The notes beneath the pieces are model-generated. The model was given only the letters and a program-made list of their open reading frames with translations. It was not told the DNA's origin and searched no databases. DNA of 64,000 bases from NCBI RefSeq assembly GCF_019048525.1, contig NZ_CP077369.1, positions 496,001 through 560,000 of the forward strand, read 5' to 3'. The translations under genes were made by a program, and so were the position numbers. The DNA is from Acinetobacter lwoffii (lineage in GTDB: Bacteria; Pseudomonadota; Gammaproteobacteria; Pseudomonadales; Moraxellaceae). Below are positions 8,713 to 18,550 of the stretch, in pieces (the first letter of the stretch is position 1; each line of letters begins with the position of its first letter).

Positions 8713-9026
8713 TTTGAGTAAACAAGGAAGCCTTTCCAGCATTCTGTTTTGCTAGGATTGAACTGTTTTGAGTCAAATTTACAATCAATGCCTGCAATTT
8801 AATCTTAATTTTCGGTCACTTCTAGATGATCTGTTTAAGCATGCAGCGCCTGTTAAAACCGAGCCGGCGTATAATTTATAAGTTCTACATAAAAACGTTG
8901 ATGTTGTTGTTATCCTGTAATATGATCGGTTTTATTTGCGAATTTCATTGTAAAATCGGAATTTGCTATCGTTTATAAGTTGCGCAATACAACTGTTTTA
9001 TATTCTTTTTTTGAATATTCTTTTGG
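8713..9026. other. Long AT-rich intergenic region before the mrp operon
   Basis: No open frame with coding character on either strand. A short hairpin AGTTG/CAACT lies near 8978-8994. The promoter of the mrp operon is expected here, but no convincing -35/-10 pair was picked. Confidence 0.4.
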
Positions 9027-9116
9027 CTTTCAAGGTTGAGAAGTTTGGGTCGCTCCTTGTGGTCCTGTAGTCCTTGAAAGATAAAGATTCACCTTAGGTT
9101 GGTCAAAACCTAAATC
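9027..9116 (+). promoter_or_regulatory. Structured leader of the mrp operon
   Basis: Two perfect inverted repeats stack directly before the first start codon. CTTTCAAGG (9027-9035) pairs with CCTTGAAAG (9072-9080) around a 36-base loop. TTAGGTT (9094-9100) pairs with AACCTAA (9107-9113) around GGTCAA. The second hairpin ends three bases before the ATG at 9117 and occupies the place of the ribosome binding site. This fits a translation-controlling 5' UTR; it matches no riboswitch class I recognise. Confidence 0.45.
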
Positions 9117-11960
9117 ATGACAATGGATACGAGTGTGCTGCCGATTATTATATTGTTACCGTTAGTATTAGGCACAACCCTTGTCTCGTGGCTGAAGCAA
9201 TTTTCGCGCGGGGTAACGGCTTTAGGGGCAATTGGTGTCAGCCTCAGCAGTTTCTTATTATTATTGAGTCAGGCGCCTGCCATCTTTGATGGTGCAGTGA
9301 TGACCCAGACCTGGTCCTGGCTGCCCCAGCTCGGCATTGATTTCAGTTTTCGCCTGGATTCTCTGGGATTGCTGTTTGCCTTGCTGATCAGCGGAATTGG
9401 CACCCTGATTTATATTTATGCCTATTATTATCTCAATCCAAAAAATTCACTGAGCAAACTGTATCTCCTGCTGATGCTGTTTATGGCGGCGATGCTCGGA
9501 ATTTCATTGTCGAATAACCTGATTATCTTATTGGTTTTCTGGGAACTGACCAGTATTTCATCCTTCTTGCTGGTAGGTTACTGGAGCAATTACGAAGCGG
9601 CGCAACGTGGTTCGCGTATGGCTCTGACCATTACCGGAATGGGTGGTCTGGCGATGCTGGGCGGTTTTGTCCTGCTCGGTCAAATCACCGGCACTTATCA
9701 GCTTGACCAAATCCTGATGATGACTGAACAGATTCAGTCGCATCATTTATTTGTTCCAACCTTGTTGCTGATTTTACTCGGCGCCTTTACCAAAAGTGCG
9801 CAGTTCCCGTTTCACTTCTGGTTGCCCAATGCCATGGCTGCACCGACACCGGTCTCTGCCTATTTGCACTCGGCCACCATGGTCAAAGCCGGTTTATTCC
9901 TGGTCGCACGTTTGCTCCCGATCTTTGCCGGTGCTGCACTGTTTCATAATATTGTGACCTTTGTTGGTCTGTTTACCCTGTGCATGGCCGCCTTCTTTGC
10001 CATTTTTAAGGAAGACCTGAAAGGCTTGCTCGCCTATTCCACCATCAGCCATTTAGGTCTGATCATGTGTCTGCTCGGGATTGGTTCACCATTGGCTGTT
10101 GCAGCAGCGATTTTCCATATTATTAACCATGCCACCTTTAAAGCGGCACTGTTTATGATTGCCGGCATCATCGATCATGAATCCGGGACTCGTGACTTAC
10201 GTAAACTGTCTGGCCTATGGCAATTACTGCCATTTACCGCCACGCTGACCATGATCACGGCAGCATCCATGGCGGGTGTACCGTTGACCAATGGTTTCCT
10301 GTCTAAGGAAATGTTCTTTACCGAACTGGTCGCCAGTTTAAGTGGTCCACTTATGGTCGGCTCTGCTATTGTCGCGACACTGGCCGGGATTTTTGCGGTG
10401 GCTTATTCCATTCGACTGGTGCATGGAGTCTTTTTCGATGGTCCGCTAGGCAAGCAGGTCCCGAATAAAGATGCACATGAACCTGCCTTTGGTATGCGCG
10501 CACCGGCCACTTTGTTAGCAATTTTATGTATTTTAGTCGGTCTATTACCGGCTCTTCTGGTGGAAAAAATTGTCAACAGCACTACTCAAGCCACCACCCA
10601 GAATTTTGCCTTTGAAGGCACTCATCTGGCGCTTTGGCATGGTTTCAACCTGCCCCTTCTGATGAGTGTGATTTCTCTGCTCGGCGGAACAATCTTTTAC
10701 TTTTCTCTCGCCAAAGGTGGCGTCTTACGTGAAATCGACTTGGATCCAAAACTGGGTCGCTTACAGGGCCGGGTGCTGTTCGATCTATTTTTGAAAAATT
10801 TGCTGCTGAATTCACGTCGTTTCCGCCGTTCCACTGAAAATGGCAAATTACAAAGCTATTTATTGTGGATTGTAATTTTTACCGTCGGGCTGGTGGGGCT
10901 CCCATTACTCAGCAATGCGGTGGGTACAGGTACGCGCGAGCTGACCCATGCTCCTGCCCTGGCGATTATCCTGTGGTTACTGCTGTTCTCTTCCTGCTGG
11001 ATGCTGTTGTGGTTCCATCATGAGCGGATTAAAGCGGTACTCATTAGCGGTGCAGTCGGCCTGGTCGTCACCATGGTCTTTATCGGCTTCTCGGCGCCCG
11101 ATCTGGCATTGACCCAGATTACGGTCGATGTGGTCACCACGGTTCTGCTCCTGATGAGTTTATCTTTACTGCCTCAGTTAACACCGTATGAATCGAGTCC
11201 GACCCGTCGCTGGCGTGATGCCATTATTGCCTTGGGCGGCGGTCTCGGGATTGCGGCAATTGCCTGGCTGATCATGACCCGTGATCACAATTCCATTTCA
11301 TGGTTCTTCCTGCAACAGTCCATTCCTCTGGGCGGCGGCACCAATGTGGTGAATGTGATTCTGGTCGATTTCCGTGGTTTCGATACCTTCGGCGAAATTA
11401 CTGTACTCGGCATTGCGGCGATTGGTGTTCTGAGCCTGATGGATGGCATGCGTGCGCATGGTACCACCATGACTCAGGGCCTGACCTATCGTTTTAACCC
11501 ATCCCCGCTGATGTTGCGTATTACCGCATCCTGGATTTTGCCGGTCGCGCTGGTGGTCAGCCTGTATATCTTTTTGCGTGGCCATAACCTGCCGGGCGGT
11601 GGTTTTATTGCCGGACTAGTGACTTCACTGGCACTTATTATTCAATATATTGCAGTGGGACAGGACAAAACCGAACAGTTGCTTGGCGCCAAATCCGGTC
11701 GCCTGTATGAAATCTGGATCGGGATCGGCTTAACGATTGCAGGGTTGACCGGAATCGCGGCCTGGTTCTGGTCACGTCCATTCCTGACCAGTGCACATAT
11801 TTATGTCTCTCCGCCCATCATTGGAGAAATGCATCTGGCTTCGGCTGCACTGTTTGATGTCGGCGTCTATGTCACTGTTGTCGGTGCGACCATGCTGATG
11901 ATTTCGGTCTTGGGCGATTCACGTCACTCAAGCATGACTGGCCCCGTACCAAGAGGATAA
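9117..11960 (+). CDS. mrpA: Mrp Na+/H+ antiporter subunit A fused to subunit B
   Basis: Largest subunit of the multi-subunit Mrp (Mnh/Pha) cation/proton antiporter of the inner membrane, related to complex I NuoL. The first part (about 1-500) is the proton-translocating domain, with the conserved PTPVSAYLHSATMVKAG segment and many membrane helices. A middle part of about 130 residues (AVGLVVTMVFIGFSAPDLALTQ and following) is the MbhD/MbhE-like region. The last 150 residues, from about RITASWILPVALVVS with RGHNLPGGGFIAGL, are a complete MrpB (MnhB) domain. The length (947 aa) fits the fused A-B form typical of Proteobacteria. ATG at 9117; another ATG lies at 9123. First gene of a six-gene operon. 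Confidence 0.93.
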   Translation: MTMDTSVLPIIILLPLVLGTTLVSWLKQFSRGVTALGAIGVSLSSFLLLLSQAPAIFDGAVMTQTWSWLPQLGIDFSFRLDSLGLLFALLISGIGTLIYIYAYYYLNPKNSLSKLYLLLMLFMAAMLGISLSNNLIILLVFWELTSISSFLLVGYWSNYEAAQRGSRMALTITGMGGLAMLGGFVLLGQITGTYQLDQILMMTEQIQSHHLFVPTLLLILLGAFTKSAQFPFHFWLPNAMAAPTPVSAYLHSATMVKAGLFLVARLLPIFAGAALFHNIVTFVGLFTLCMAAFFAIFKEDLKGLLAYSTISHLGLIMCLLGIGSPLAVAAAIFHIINHATFKAALFMIAGIIDHESGTRDLRKLSGLWQLLPFTATLTMITAASMAGVPLTNGFLSKEMFFTELVASLSGPLMVGSAIVATLAGIFAVAYSIRLVHGVFFDGPLGKQVPNKDAHEPAFGMRAPATLLAILCILVGLLPALLVEKIVNSTTQATTQNFAFEGTHLALWHGFNLPLLMSVISLLGGTIFYFSLAKGGVLREIDLDPKLGRLQGRVLFDLFLKNLLLNSRRFRRSTENGKLQSYLLWIVIFTVGLVGLPLLSNAVGTGTRELTHAPALAIILWLLLFSSCWMLLWFHHERIKAVLISGAVGLVVTMVFIGFSAPDLALTQITVDVVTTVLLLMSLSLLPQLTPYESSPTRRWRDAIIALGGGLGIAAIAWLIMTRDHNSISWFFLQQSIPLGGGTNVVNVILVDFRGFDTFGEITVLGIAAIGVLSLMDGMRAHGTTMTQGLTYRFNPSPLMLRITASWILPVALVVSLYIFLRGHNLPGGGFIAGLVTSLALIIQYIAVGQDKTEQLLGAKSGRLYEIWIGIGLTIAGLTGIAAWFWSRPFLTSAHIYVSPPIIGEMHLASAALFDVGVYVTVVGATMLMISVLGDSRHSSMTGPVPRG

Positions 11961-11964
11961 TAGA

Positions 11965-12330
11965 ATGATCAGTTTAGAATTTTTATTAGCCTCTGCGATT
12001 GGCCTGCTGACAGCCACAGGCATTTATCTGATCCTGCGTGCCCGTACCTTCCCGGTGGTGTTGGGTCTCGCCATGATTGGTTATGCAGTCAACCTGTTTT
12101 TATTTGCCATGGGCCGAATTCAGATGAATTCGCCTGCAGTATTGACTGAAGCCTCGAAAGTGACCGATCCCCTTCCTCAGGCACTGGTGCTGACAGCCAT
12201 CGTGATTGGCTTTGCCACCACTGCCTTTATTGTCCAACTGGCATTGCGTAGCCGCTACGAATCAGGAACAGACCACGTTGACTCCAAAGAAGAAATACCA
12301 AATCTTGACCCGCGCGAGGATGAGCCTTAA
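11965..12330 (+). CDS. mrpC: Mrp antiporter subunit C
   Basis: NuoK-like subunit with three membrane helices (residues about 1-25, 30-50 and 73-95) and a polar C-terminal tail; 121 residues, normal for the family. The segment VVLGLAMIGYAVNLFLFAMG is characteristic. It starts four bases after the mrpA stop with an AGAGG ribosome site, and its TAA overlaps the ATG of mrpD, so translation is probably coupled. Confidence 0.92.
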   Translation: MISLEFLLASAIGLLTATGIYLILRARTFPVVLGLAMIGYAVNLFLFAMGRIQMNSPAVLTEASKVTDPLPQALVLTAIVIGFATTAFIVQLALRSRYESGTDHVDSKEEIPNLDPREDEP

Positions 12331-14138
12331 TGACTGATCTTCTCAATTTCTGGAATCAACATACCCCTATTTTCAGTATTCTTTTACCGCCCTTTACCGC
12401 TTTTGTCCTGGTTCTTTTAGGCAACCCGGGTTCAGGCTCTCTGGCGACGGACTGGCGTCAGCCCTGGCGTCGGGGTATCAGCTATGTCTCGAGTATCTTG
12501 GGCCTGATCATTGCTGTCAGCTATTTAGTAGACAGTAGTCAGGGTCAGATCAATGTTTATACGCTGGGCGAATGGGTCGCACCTTTTGGTATTGTACTGG
12601 TTCTCGATCAGCTCTCTGCGATGATGCTGGTTTTGACCTATGCCCTTGCAGTGCCGGTGCTCTGGTATGCCAGTAAAGAATGGGATATGCGTGGGCGTTA
12701 TTTCCATGCCATGGTGCATTTCCTGCTCATGGGTTTGACCGGTGCCTTCCTGACCGGTGACCTGTTTAACCTGTTCGTGTTTTTTGAAATATTGTTGATG
12801 GCATCCTATGTACTACTGCTACATGGACAAGGCAAGGCCCGTTTCCAGCTGGGAATCCATTACGTCACCATCAACCTGTTTGCTTCTGCCCTGTTCCTGA
12901 TTGGACTCGGGATGATTTATGGCAGTGTCGGCAGTCTGAATATGGCAGATGTGGCCCGCTTGATGCCTACCCTCGCTGAAGATCAGCACAAGCTGGCGGT
13001 TGCTGGTGGATTAATGCTGTTTGTCGTGTTTGGAATTAAAGCAGCGATGTTACCGCTCGGCTTCTGGTTACCCAAAACCTATGCCGTAGCCACCACACCT
13101 GTGGCAGCACTCTTTACCATTATGACCAAAGTCGGGGTGTATGCAATTTTACGGATTAATGGAACTGTTTTTGATGATGAATACAGCCACCAGATTCTGA
13201 TGAATTGCCTGCTGGTGATTGGTCTGATTACGTCGGTTTATGGCGTGATTTGTGCAATCGGCACAGAACGTCTGCGCCGTTTTATCGGCTTTATGGTGCT
13301 GTCTTCAGTCGGAACAATTCTGGTAGCAATCGGTATGAATACGACTGCAGCCTGGGCCGGTGCATTGTATTATATGGTGCACAGTACCCTGATTGGCGCA
13401 GCCTTTTATATCCTGTCAGGCTGGATTACCTCACAGCGCGGCGAATTTAAGGATCATTTTAAAATCGCGCCACTGATGAAACAGAACAAGCTGGTTTCGA
13501 TTGTCTATTTCATCATTGCCTTGATGATGGCAGGCCTGCCACCGTTTAGTGGTTTCTTCGGTAAAGTCTTTATTTTGCAGGCTTCTGCCAATTCAGACTA
13601 TCAGATGATTATTATCCTGACCATTTTATTGGTAAGCTTCCTCAGTATTCTGGCCTTTACCAGGGTTGGTTTCGTGCTGTTCTGGCGTTCGACCAGACCT
13701 GAGGATGACCTTAATTCTGAAGATTTTCACAAATATGAAGCTTTACCAAGTAAGGCACCGGCACGTAATGATCGTGTAATCTATCTATTGCTTGCTGGCC
13801 TGACTGCCTATGTGGTGTTTGCCGGACCGATCTATCAATATAATTATCAGACTGCGGAACAGATTAAAAATAATCCGGTTTATGAAGCTGCCTTGTTAAA
13901 ACGCGATGCAGAAGGCCAGTTTATTAGTGTGCAACCTTTTGATCCAAGCTATTTACCTGAAACCAAGTACGGTGGTGAGACAGTCGATCCGAATGCACAT
14001 CTGGTTCCTTATACGATTTCGGAAGCCACTCTGGAAGGTGAAAATATTTCTGAATTCAAGCAACGCCAGATTGATCAGCAGTATGTTGAACAAAACAGAT
14101 ATGATGATAATCAACTTAAACCGGTGGAGGGACCTTAA
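12330..14138 (+). CDS. mrpD: Mrp antiporter subunit D
   Basis: Second complex-I-like proton-translocating subunit (NuoM/NuoN type), an inner-membrane protein of 602 residues with about 14 helices. Conserved blocks include GAFLTGDLFNLFVFFEILL, the K-containing AAMLPLGFWLPKTY and TTPVAALFTIMTKVGVYA. The soluble C-terminal tail of roughly 110 residues is longer than in Bacillus MrpD and rich in acidic and polar residues (from about 490 on). The start overlaps the mrpC stop by one base and the stop overlaps the mrpE start in the same way. Confidence 0.93.
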   Translation: MTDLLNFWNQHTPIFSILLPPFTAFVLVLLGNPGSGSLATDWRQPWRRGISYVSSILGLIIAVSYLVDSSQGQINVYTLGEWVAPFGIVLVLDQLSAMMLVLTYALAVPVLWYASKEWDMRGRYFHAMVHFLLMGLTGAFLTGDLFNLFVFFEILLMASYVLLLHGQGKARFQLGIHYVTINLFASALFLIGLGMIYGSVGSLNMADVARLMPTLAEDQHKLAVAGGLMLFVVFGIKAAMLPLGFWLPKTYAVATTPVAALFTIMTKVGVYAILRINGTVFDDEYSHQILMNCLLVIGLITSVYGVICAIGTERLRRFIGFMVLSSVGTILVAIGMNTTAAWAGALYYMVHSTLIGAAFYILSGWITSQRGEFKDHFKIAPLMKQNKLVSIVYFIIALMMAGLPPFSGFFGKVFILQASANSDYQMIIILTILLVSFLSILAFTRVGFVLFWRSTRPEDDLNSEDFHKYEALPSKAPARNDRVIYLLLAGLTAYVVFAGPIYQYNYQTAEQIKNNPVYEAALLKRDAEGQFISVQPFDPSYLPETKYGGETVDPNAHLVPYTISEATLEGENISEFKQRQIDQQYVEQNRYDDNQLKPVEGP

Positions 14139-14656
14139 TGGCTGTATCATTCCTGCAACGTTGGTTCCCGCATCCGCTAGTTTCTGTGATCGTTGGGCTA
14201 AGCTGGATTCTACTGGCACATAATCTGGAAGCTGGAACATTGCTTTTCGCGCTGGTTCTGGCGATTGTCATTCCGAAAATGGTTGCACCTTTTATTGACT
14301 ATACCCCGAATATCCAGTGGGCTCCTGCCGTGCGCCTTTTCTTTGTCGTGGTTTGGGATATTGTAGTAGCCAATATTAAAGTCGCAAAACTGGTACTTGG
14401 TCCAACCAAGAACCTGCATCCAAAATGGTTTCGCGTGCCTTTGGAAACCGAGCATGAGGAAGTCAATGCCTTGCTGGCAATGATCATTACCACAACGCCC
14501 GGTACAGTATCTGCAGGCATTGATCAGGATCGTGGTGATATTCTGGTTCATGCCTTAAGCACAGAGGATGAAGCAGCAGAAATCGAAACAATCAAACAGC
14601 GCTACGAACAGCCTCTGATTGAAATTTTCAGCGCACAGACAGGAGAAAAAGCATGA
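14138..14656 (+). CDS. mrpE: Mrp antiporter subunit E
   Basis: Small accessory subunit of the Mrp antiporter, 172 residues. The N-terminal part holds two to three membrane segments. The cytoplasmic part carries the family block ALLAMIITTTPGTVSAGID, followed by ILVHAL. The start overlaps the mrpD stop (TAATG) and the end overlaps mrpF by four bases (ATGA). Confidence 0.92.
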   Translation: MAVSFLQRWFPHPLVSVIVGLSWILLAHNLEAGTLLFALVLAIVIPKMVAPFIDYTPNIQWAPAVRLFFVVVWDIVVANIKVAKLVLGPTKNLHPKWFRVPLETEHEEVNALLAMIITTTPGTVSAGIDQDRGDILVHALSTEDEAAEIETIKQRYEQPLIEIFSAQTGEKA

Positions 14657-14928
14657 CTATTCTGCCTTATGCATTAATGATTTGCCTAGGTGCTATCACT
14701 GTCTCGATGTTACTCTGCCTGATCCGACTCATCACTGGCCCTTCTATCGTGGATCGTCTGTTGGCACTCGACACCCTGTTCCTGAATGCCACCTGTCTGA
14801 TTGTCATTTTAGGGATTTACTGGAGTAGCAGCTTCCTGTTTGAAGGGGCCTTACTGGTTGCGATGCTTGGCTTTGTTTCGACTACAGCCTTGGCACGTTA
14901 TTTCACCACTGGCCATGTGATCGACTAG
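14653..14928 (+). CDS. mrpF: Mrp antiporter subunit F
   Basis: Three-helix subunit of 91 residues, the usual length. The GPSIVDRLLALDTL motif between the first two helices is diagnostic. The start overlaps mrpE by four bases; mrpG follows after ten bases. Confidence 0.93.
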   Translation: MTILPYALMICLGAITVSMLLCLIRLITGPSIVDRLLALDTLFLNATCLIVILGIYWSSSFLFEGALLVAMLGFVSTTALARYFTTGHVID

Positions 14929-14938
14929 GAGTTTTTAA

Positions 14939-15340
14939 ATGTCCTTAATTTTAGAAATACTGGTGTCGATTTTTTTATTGATTGGTGCTTTCTTTATGTT
15001 GGTCGGCGGGATCGGTATGGTCCGTCTGCCCGATCTGTTTATGCGTCTGCACGCCCCGACCAAATCCAGTACTTTGGGCCTGGGCAGCTTTTTGATGGCC
15101 TCAATTCTGTTCTCGGCCATATATGGCCGTTTCGGTTTTGCTGAAGTGCTCATCACCCTGTTCGCCTTCATTACCGCACCGGTATCTGCCAATCTGATGG
15201 CACAGGCTGCATTACATTTGCGTTTACGCTCTTTGAGTGGCGAGGTTCCGGAAACGCTGGAACGCCCTCTGCCTTGGCAGCGCTCACGCCGTCGTACCTT
15301 TTATGAAAAGAAAATCAATCGTAATGATGATTTCGATTAA
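14939..15340 (+). CDS. mrpG: Mrp antiporter subunit G
   Basis: Last subunit of the antiporter, 133 residues with three membrane helices. It carries the family signature GGIGMVRLPDLFMRLHAPTK and the TAPVSA-type third helix (ITAPVSANLMAQAAL). A basic, charged C-terminal tail of about 40 residues follows. It ends the operon 48 bases before a bidirectional terminator. Confidence 0.93.
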   Translation: MSLILEILVSIFLLIGAFFMLVGGIGMVRLPDLFMRLHAPTKSSTLGLGSFLMASILFSAIYGRFGFAEVLITLFAFITAPVSANLMAQAALHLRLRSLSGEVPETLERPLPWQRSRRRTFYEKKINRNDDFD

Positions 15341-15387
15341 TTGAGCAAGCAATTCAAGTTCTTTTAAATCTAAAAAAATCTAGAGAT

Positions 15388-15416
15388 AAAAAAAGCCACC
15401 CGAAGGTAGCTTTTTT
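15388..15416. terminator. Bidirectional terminator between mrpG and rbfA
   Basis: An A-run with GCCACC, loop CGAA, GGTAGC and a T-run (one C/A mismatch in the stem) lies between converging operons. Confidence 0.85.
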
Positions 15417-15427
15417 AGTCCTAAGAC

Positions 15428-15832
15428 TTATTCATCATCTTTTTTTGCTTCAGCTTCAGGTAAGTCCTTCACTGCTTCAGCGATCAGACCAAACATATAG
15501 TTACCATATGCATTGGTCTTATCATAATGGAAACGTAGACGAGGCGTAATACGGGTTTTGATACGACGACTCAGCTCATGGCGCAAGAAACCAGATGCTT
15601 TGTTCAACACATCCAAAGTTTCTTTATTGGCTTCTTGGCTTTGCTCATCGCCAAGTTCACGTCCCATCACAGTGACATAAACTTCCGCATATCCCAGGTC
15701 TGGGCTCACCTTCACCGCAGAGATGGTCACGAGACCACCTAAGCGTGGATCTTTCAGCTCCTGACGGATCAGTTCTGACAACTCGCGTTGTACTGTATCC
15801 GCCATACGCTTCAGACGTTGACTACCCGCCAT
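15428..15832 (-). CDS. rbfA: Ribosome-binding factor A
   Basis: KH-fold 30S maturation factor that acts on the 5' end of 16S rRNA, needed especially in the cold. 134 residues, starting [20 protein letters not shown] and containing the family blocks LKDPRLGGLVTISAVKVSPDL and LRFHYDKT. The start codon shares one base with the infB stop (TAATG), so it is the coupled last gene of the rimP-nusA-infB-rbfA operon. The C-terminus ends in an acidic and lysine-rich tail (EAEAKKDDE). Confidence 0.96.
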   Translation of the reverse strand: MAGSQRLKRMADTVQRELSELIRQELKDPRLGGLVTISAVKVSPDLGYAEVYVTVMGRELGDEQSQEANKETLDVLNKASGFLRHELSRRIKTRITPRLRFHYDKTNAYGNYMFGLIAEAVKDLPEAEAKKDDE

Positions 15833-18540
15833 TAAAGACTCCGTTTAATCAGTTGAACATCGTACACTTCGATCTTATCAAGTGCTTTGATGTCTTTATA
15901 GCCTTTCACCGCAAGACCACATTCCATACCGGCACGAACTTCTTCAACCACCTCTTTGTAGCGACGAAGAGATTCAAGCTCGCCCTGGAACACAACCACA
16001 TCATCACGTAATACGCGAATCGGTTTGTTACGATGCAATACGCCTTCAAGTACCATACAGCCCGCAGCCGCACCAAACTTACTTGAGTGGAATACTTCAC
16101 GTACTTGTGCAACACCCAGAATCGTTTCACGATGTTCTGGTGCAAGCTTACCGCTCATTGCTGCTTTCACATCATCAATCAATTGATAGATGATTGAGTA
16201 GTAACGAATGTCGATACTGTCTGCATCTGCTTTTTGACGCGCAGCGTTGTCCGCACGTACGTTAAAGCCGAGTAGAACTGCTTCTGAAGATTCAGCCAGT
16301 GTCACGTCAGACTCAGTGATCGCACCTACACCAGAACCGATGATACGTACTTTAACTTCATCAGTCGCAAGCTCAGCAAGTGCTACATGCAAGGCTTCCA
16401 AGGTACCGCGTACGTCAGTTTTCAACACAACATTTACGATAGGCACATCTTTCTTGCCCATAGACGCCATGATGTTTTCAAGACGCATTGCAGATTGACG
16501 CTCAAGACGTTTTTGACGTTCACGATCCATACGCGCATCGGCAACTTCACGTGCTTTCTTCTCATCGCTGACCACAAGAACTTCGTCACCTGCCATTGGC
16601 GCTTCTGGAAGACCCAGAATTTCCACTGGAATCGAAGGACCTGCAGATTTGATACGCTGACCATTTTCATCCGTCATCGCACGAACGCGACCATAAGATG
16701 AACCGGCAAGAACAAGATCACCTACTTTCAATGTACCGTTTTGAACCAGAATAGATGTTACTGCACCACGGCTGTTATCTACGCGTGCTTCAATTACGAC
16801 ACCTTGTGCAGCACCTTCTTCAGATGCCTTAAGCTCTAGAAGTTCAGCTTGAATCGAAATAATATCAAGAAGTTCATCAATGCCTTGACCAGTATGTGCA
16901 GAAACCATTGCCACTGGAACGTCACCACCCCATTGTTCTGGCACGATTTCTTTCACAGTCAATTCATTCAATACGCGATCTGGATCAGCAGATTCTTTAT
17001 CCATCTTGTTGATTGCAACAATGATTGGTGTACCTGCAGCACGTGCATGGTCAATTGCTTCTGCAGTTTGTGGCATTACACCATCATCTGCTGCAACAAC
17101 CAGAACCACGATATCTGTTGCTTTCGCACCACGTGAACGCATTGCAGTAAATGCTGCGTGTCCCGGAGTATCAAGGAATGTAATCATACCTTTATCAGTA
17201 GTTACATGGTAAGCACCGATATGCTGTGTGATACCGCCCGCTTCGCCAGCAGCCACTTTTGCACGACGAATACGGTCAAGCAGCGATGTTTTACCATGGT
17301 CAACGTGACCCATAATGGTAACAACAGGCGCACGCGTAGATTGCGCACCACGTGCTTCTTCAGCTGCTTCAAGCAAGTTATCTTCAGCTTGTGTATCAGA
17401 AACCAGTACCGGATTATGGCCCATTTCTTCCACAACAAGTGCAGCAATTTCTTGATCAATCGCCTGGTTCTGAGTAACCAATTCACCCATTTTCATGAGT
17501 GATTTAATCACTTCACGAACCTTAACTGCCATTTTCGCAGCTAAGTCAGCAACGACAATCGTTTCACCGATTTCAACATCGTAAACCTGTTTTTTCACAG
17601 GTTTTTCGAAGCCGTGCTTGTTGCCTTGACTGGTTTTTAAACCGCGCTTAGGCTGTTTGCTGAAGCTTTGCTCTTCCTGACCACGACGACCACCTTTTTT
17701 CGGTGCACGCGCGCTCGGCGTATTCGTACCACGTTTGATTTCGCGGTCTTCTTTCGCAAATGAGTCTTCATATGCCTGACCAACAAGACCGGCAGCCAGA
17801 GGAGAATCATCAACAACACGAATCGTTGCAGCAGTATCTTCCGCGGTGTACTTAGACGCCATTTGACGCATTTGTTCAAGCGTACGTTGCTGCGCTTCTT
17901 CAGCCGCTTTACGACGTGCTGCTTCTTCAACAGCTTTTAATTTTGCTGCTTCTGCTTCACGTGCCTTTTTCTGTTCAGCGGTTTCAGTTGGTTTAACAAC
18001 TTGCTTCACAATCGGCTTGTTGGTTGATTTGCGTTTTACCACAACTGCAGCTTTAGAAACTTCTTGCTTGTCGCTGGTTTGCTTTGCAGCAGCACGCATC
18101 GCTTCTAGAGCTTTATTCGCGTTATTTACGCCAGTTTTTGGAGCTTCAGCAGAAGCAGCTTGTGCTGTATTCTGCTCAGGCGCAGCTTTGGCCTGTTGCT
18201 CAGCCTTGGCTTTCGCCAATGCTTCTGCTTTGATCTGCTCTGGATCCGGCTTAACAAATGTATGCTTCTTGCGAACTTCTACATTAATCGTTTTCGCCTT
18301 ACCTGAAGTACTGGCTACTTTAGCCGTACTAGTCGTTTTACGTTTCAACGTGATTTGCCCTGCTTGGCTTTCTGAACCCTGTGACTTTTTCACATGGCTC
18401 ATCAAGCTATCTTGTTGTTCGGTGGTAATAATATCGTCAGCTTTACGCTGTGGTAAACCTGCCTCACGAACCTGCTCTAGGAGCTTCTCAACTGGACTAC
18501 CCACATTGAGGGCTAACTCTTTAATCGACTTGTCCGTCAT
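15832..18540 (-). CDS. infB: Translation initiation factor IF-2
   Basis: GTPase that brings fMet-tRNA to the 30S subunit and drives subunit joining. 902 residues: an N-terminal IF2-N domain ([15 protein letters not shown]), a long low-complexity Ala/Lys/Glu region (about 90-320), and a second IF2-N copy (about 325-375). The G domain follows with GHVDHGKTS (near 410), DTPGH and NKMD, then domains II-IV with the C-terminal fMet-tRNA site. The ATG at 18540 is preceded by AGGAGGT. It lies next to nusA with 10 bases between them, and four initiator tRNA genes lie just upstream of the operon. Confidence 0.97.
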   Translation of the reverse strand: MTDKSIKELALNVGSPVEKLLEQVREAGLPQRKADDIITTEQQDSLMSHVKKSQGSESQAGQITLKRKTTSTAKVASTSGKAKTINVEVRKKHTFVKPDPEQIKAEALAKAKAEQQAKAAPEQNTAQAASAEAPKTGVNNANKALEAMRAAAKQTSDKQEVSKAAVVVKRKSTNKPIVKQVVKPTETAEQKKAREAEAAKLKAVEEAARRKAAEEAQQRTLEQMRQMASKYTAEDTAATIRVVDDSPLAAGLVGQAYEDSFAKEDREIKRGTNTPSARAPKKGGRRGQEEQSFSKQPKRGLKTSQGNKHGFEKPVKKQVYDVEIGETIVVADLAAKMAVKVREVIKSLMKMGELVTQNQAIDQEIAALVVEEMGHNPVLVSDTQAEDNLLEAAEEARGAQSTRAPVVTIMGHVDHGKTSLLDRIRRAKVAAGEAGGITQHIGAYHVTTDKGMITFLDTPGHAAFTAMRSRGAKATDIVVLVVAADDGVMPQTAEAIDHARAAGTPIIVAINKMDKESADPDRVLNELTVKEIVPEQWGGDVPVAMVSAHTGQGIDELLDIISIQAELLELKASEEGAAQGVVIEARVDNSRGAVTSILVQNGTLKVGDLVLAGSSYGRVRAMTDENGQRIKSAGPSIPVEILGLPEAPMAGDEVLVVSDEKKAREVADARMDRERQKRLERQSAMRLENIMASMGKKDVPIVNVVLKTDVRGTLEALHVALAELATDEVKVRIIGSGVGAITESDVTLAESSEAVLLGFNVRADNAARQKADADSIDIRYYSIIYQLIDDVKAAMSGKLAPEHRETILGVAQVREVFHSSKFGAAAGCMVLEGVLHRNKPIRVLRDDVVVFQGELESLRRYKEVVEEVRAGMECGLAVKGYKDIKALDKIEVYDVQLIKRSL

Positions 18541-18550
18541 ATACTACCTC

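Noticed and set aside
17158..17502. Plus-strand frames opposite infB
   Set aside because: Shadows of infB; the biased third-position use of the real gene opens them.
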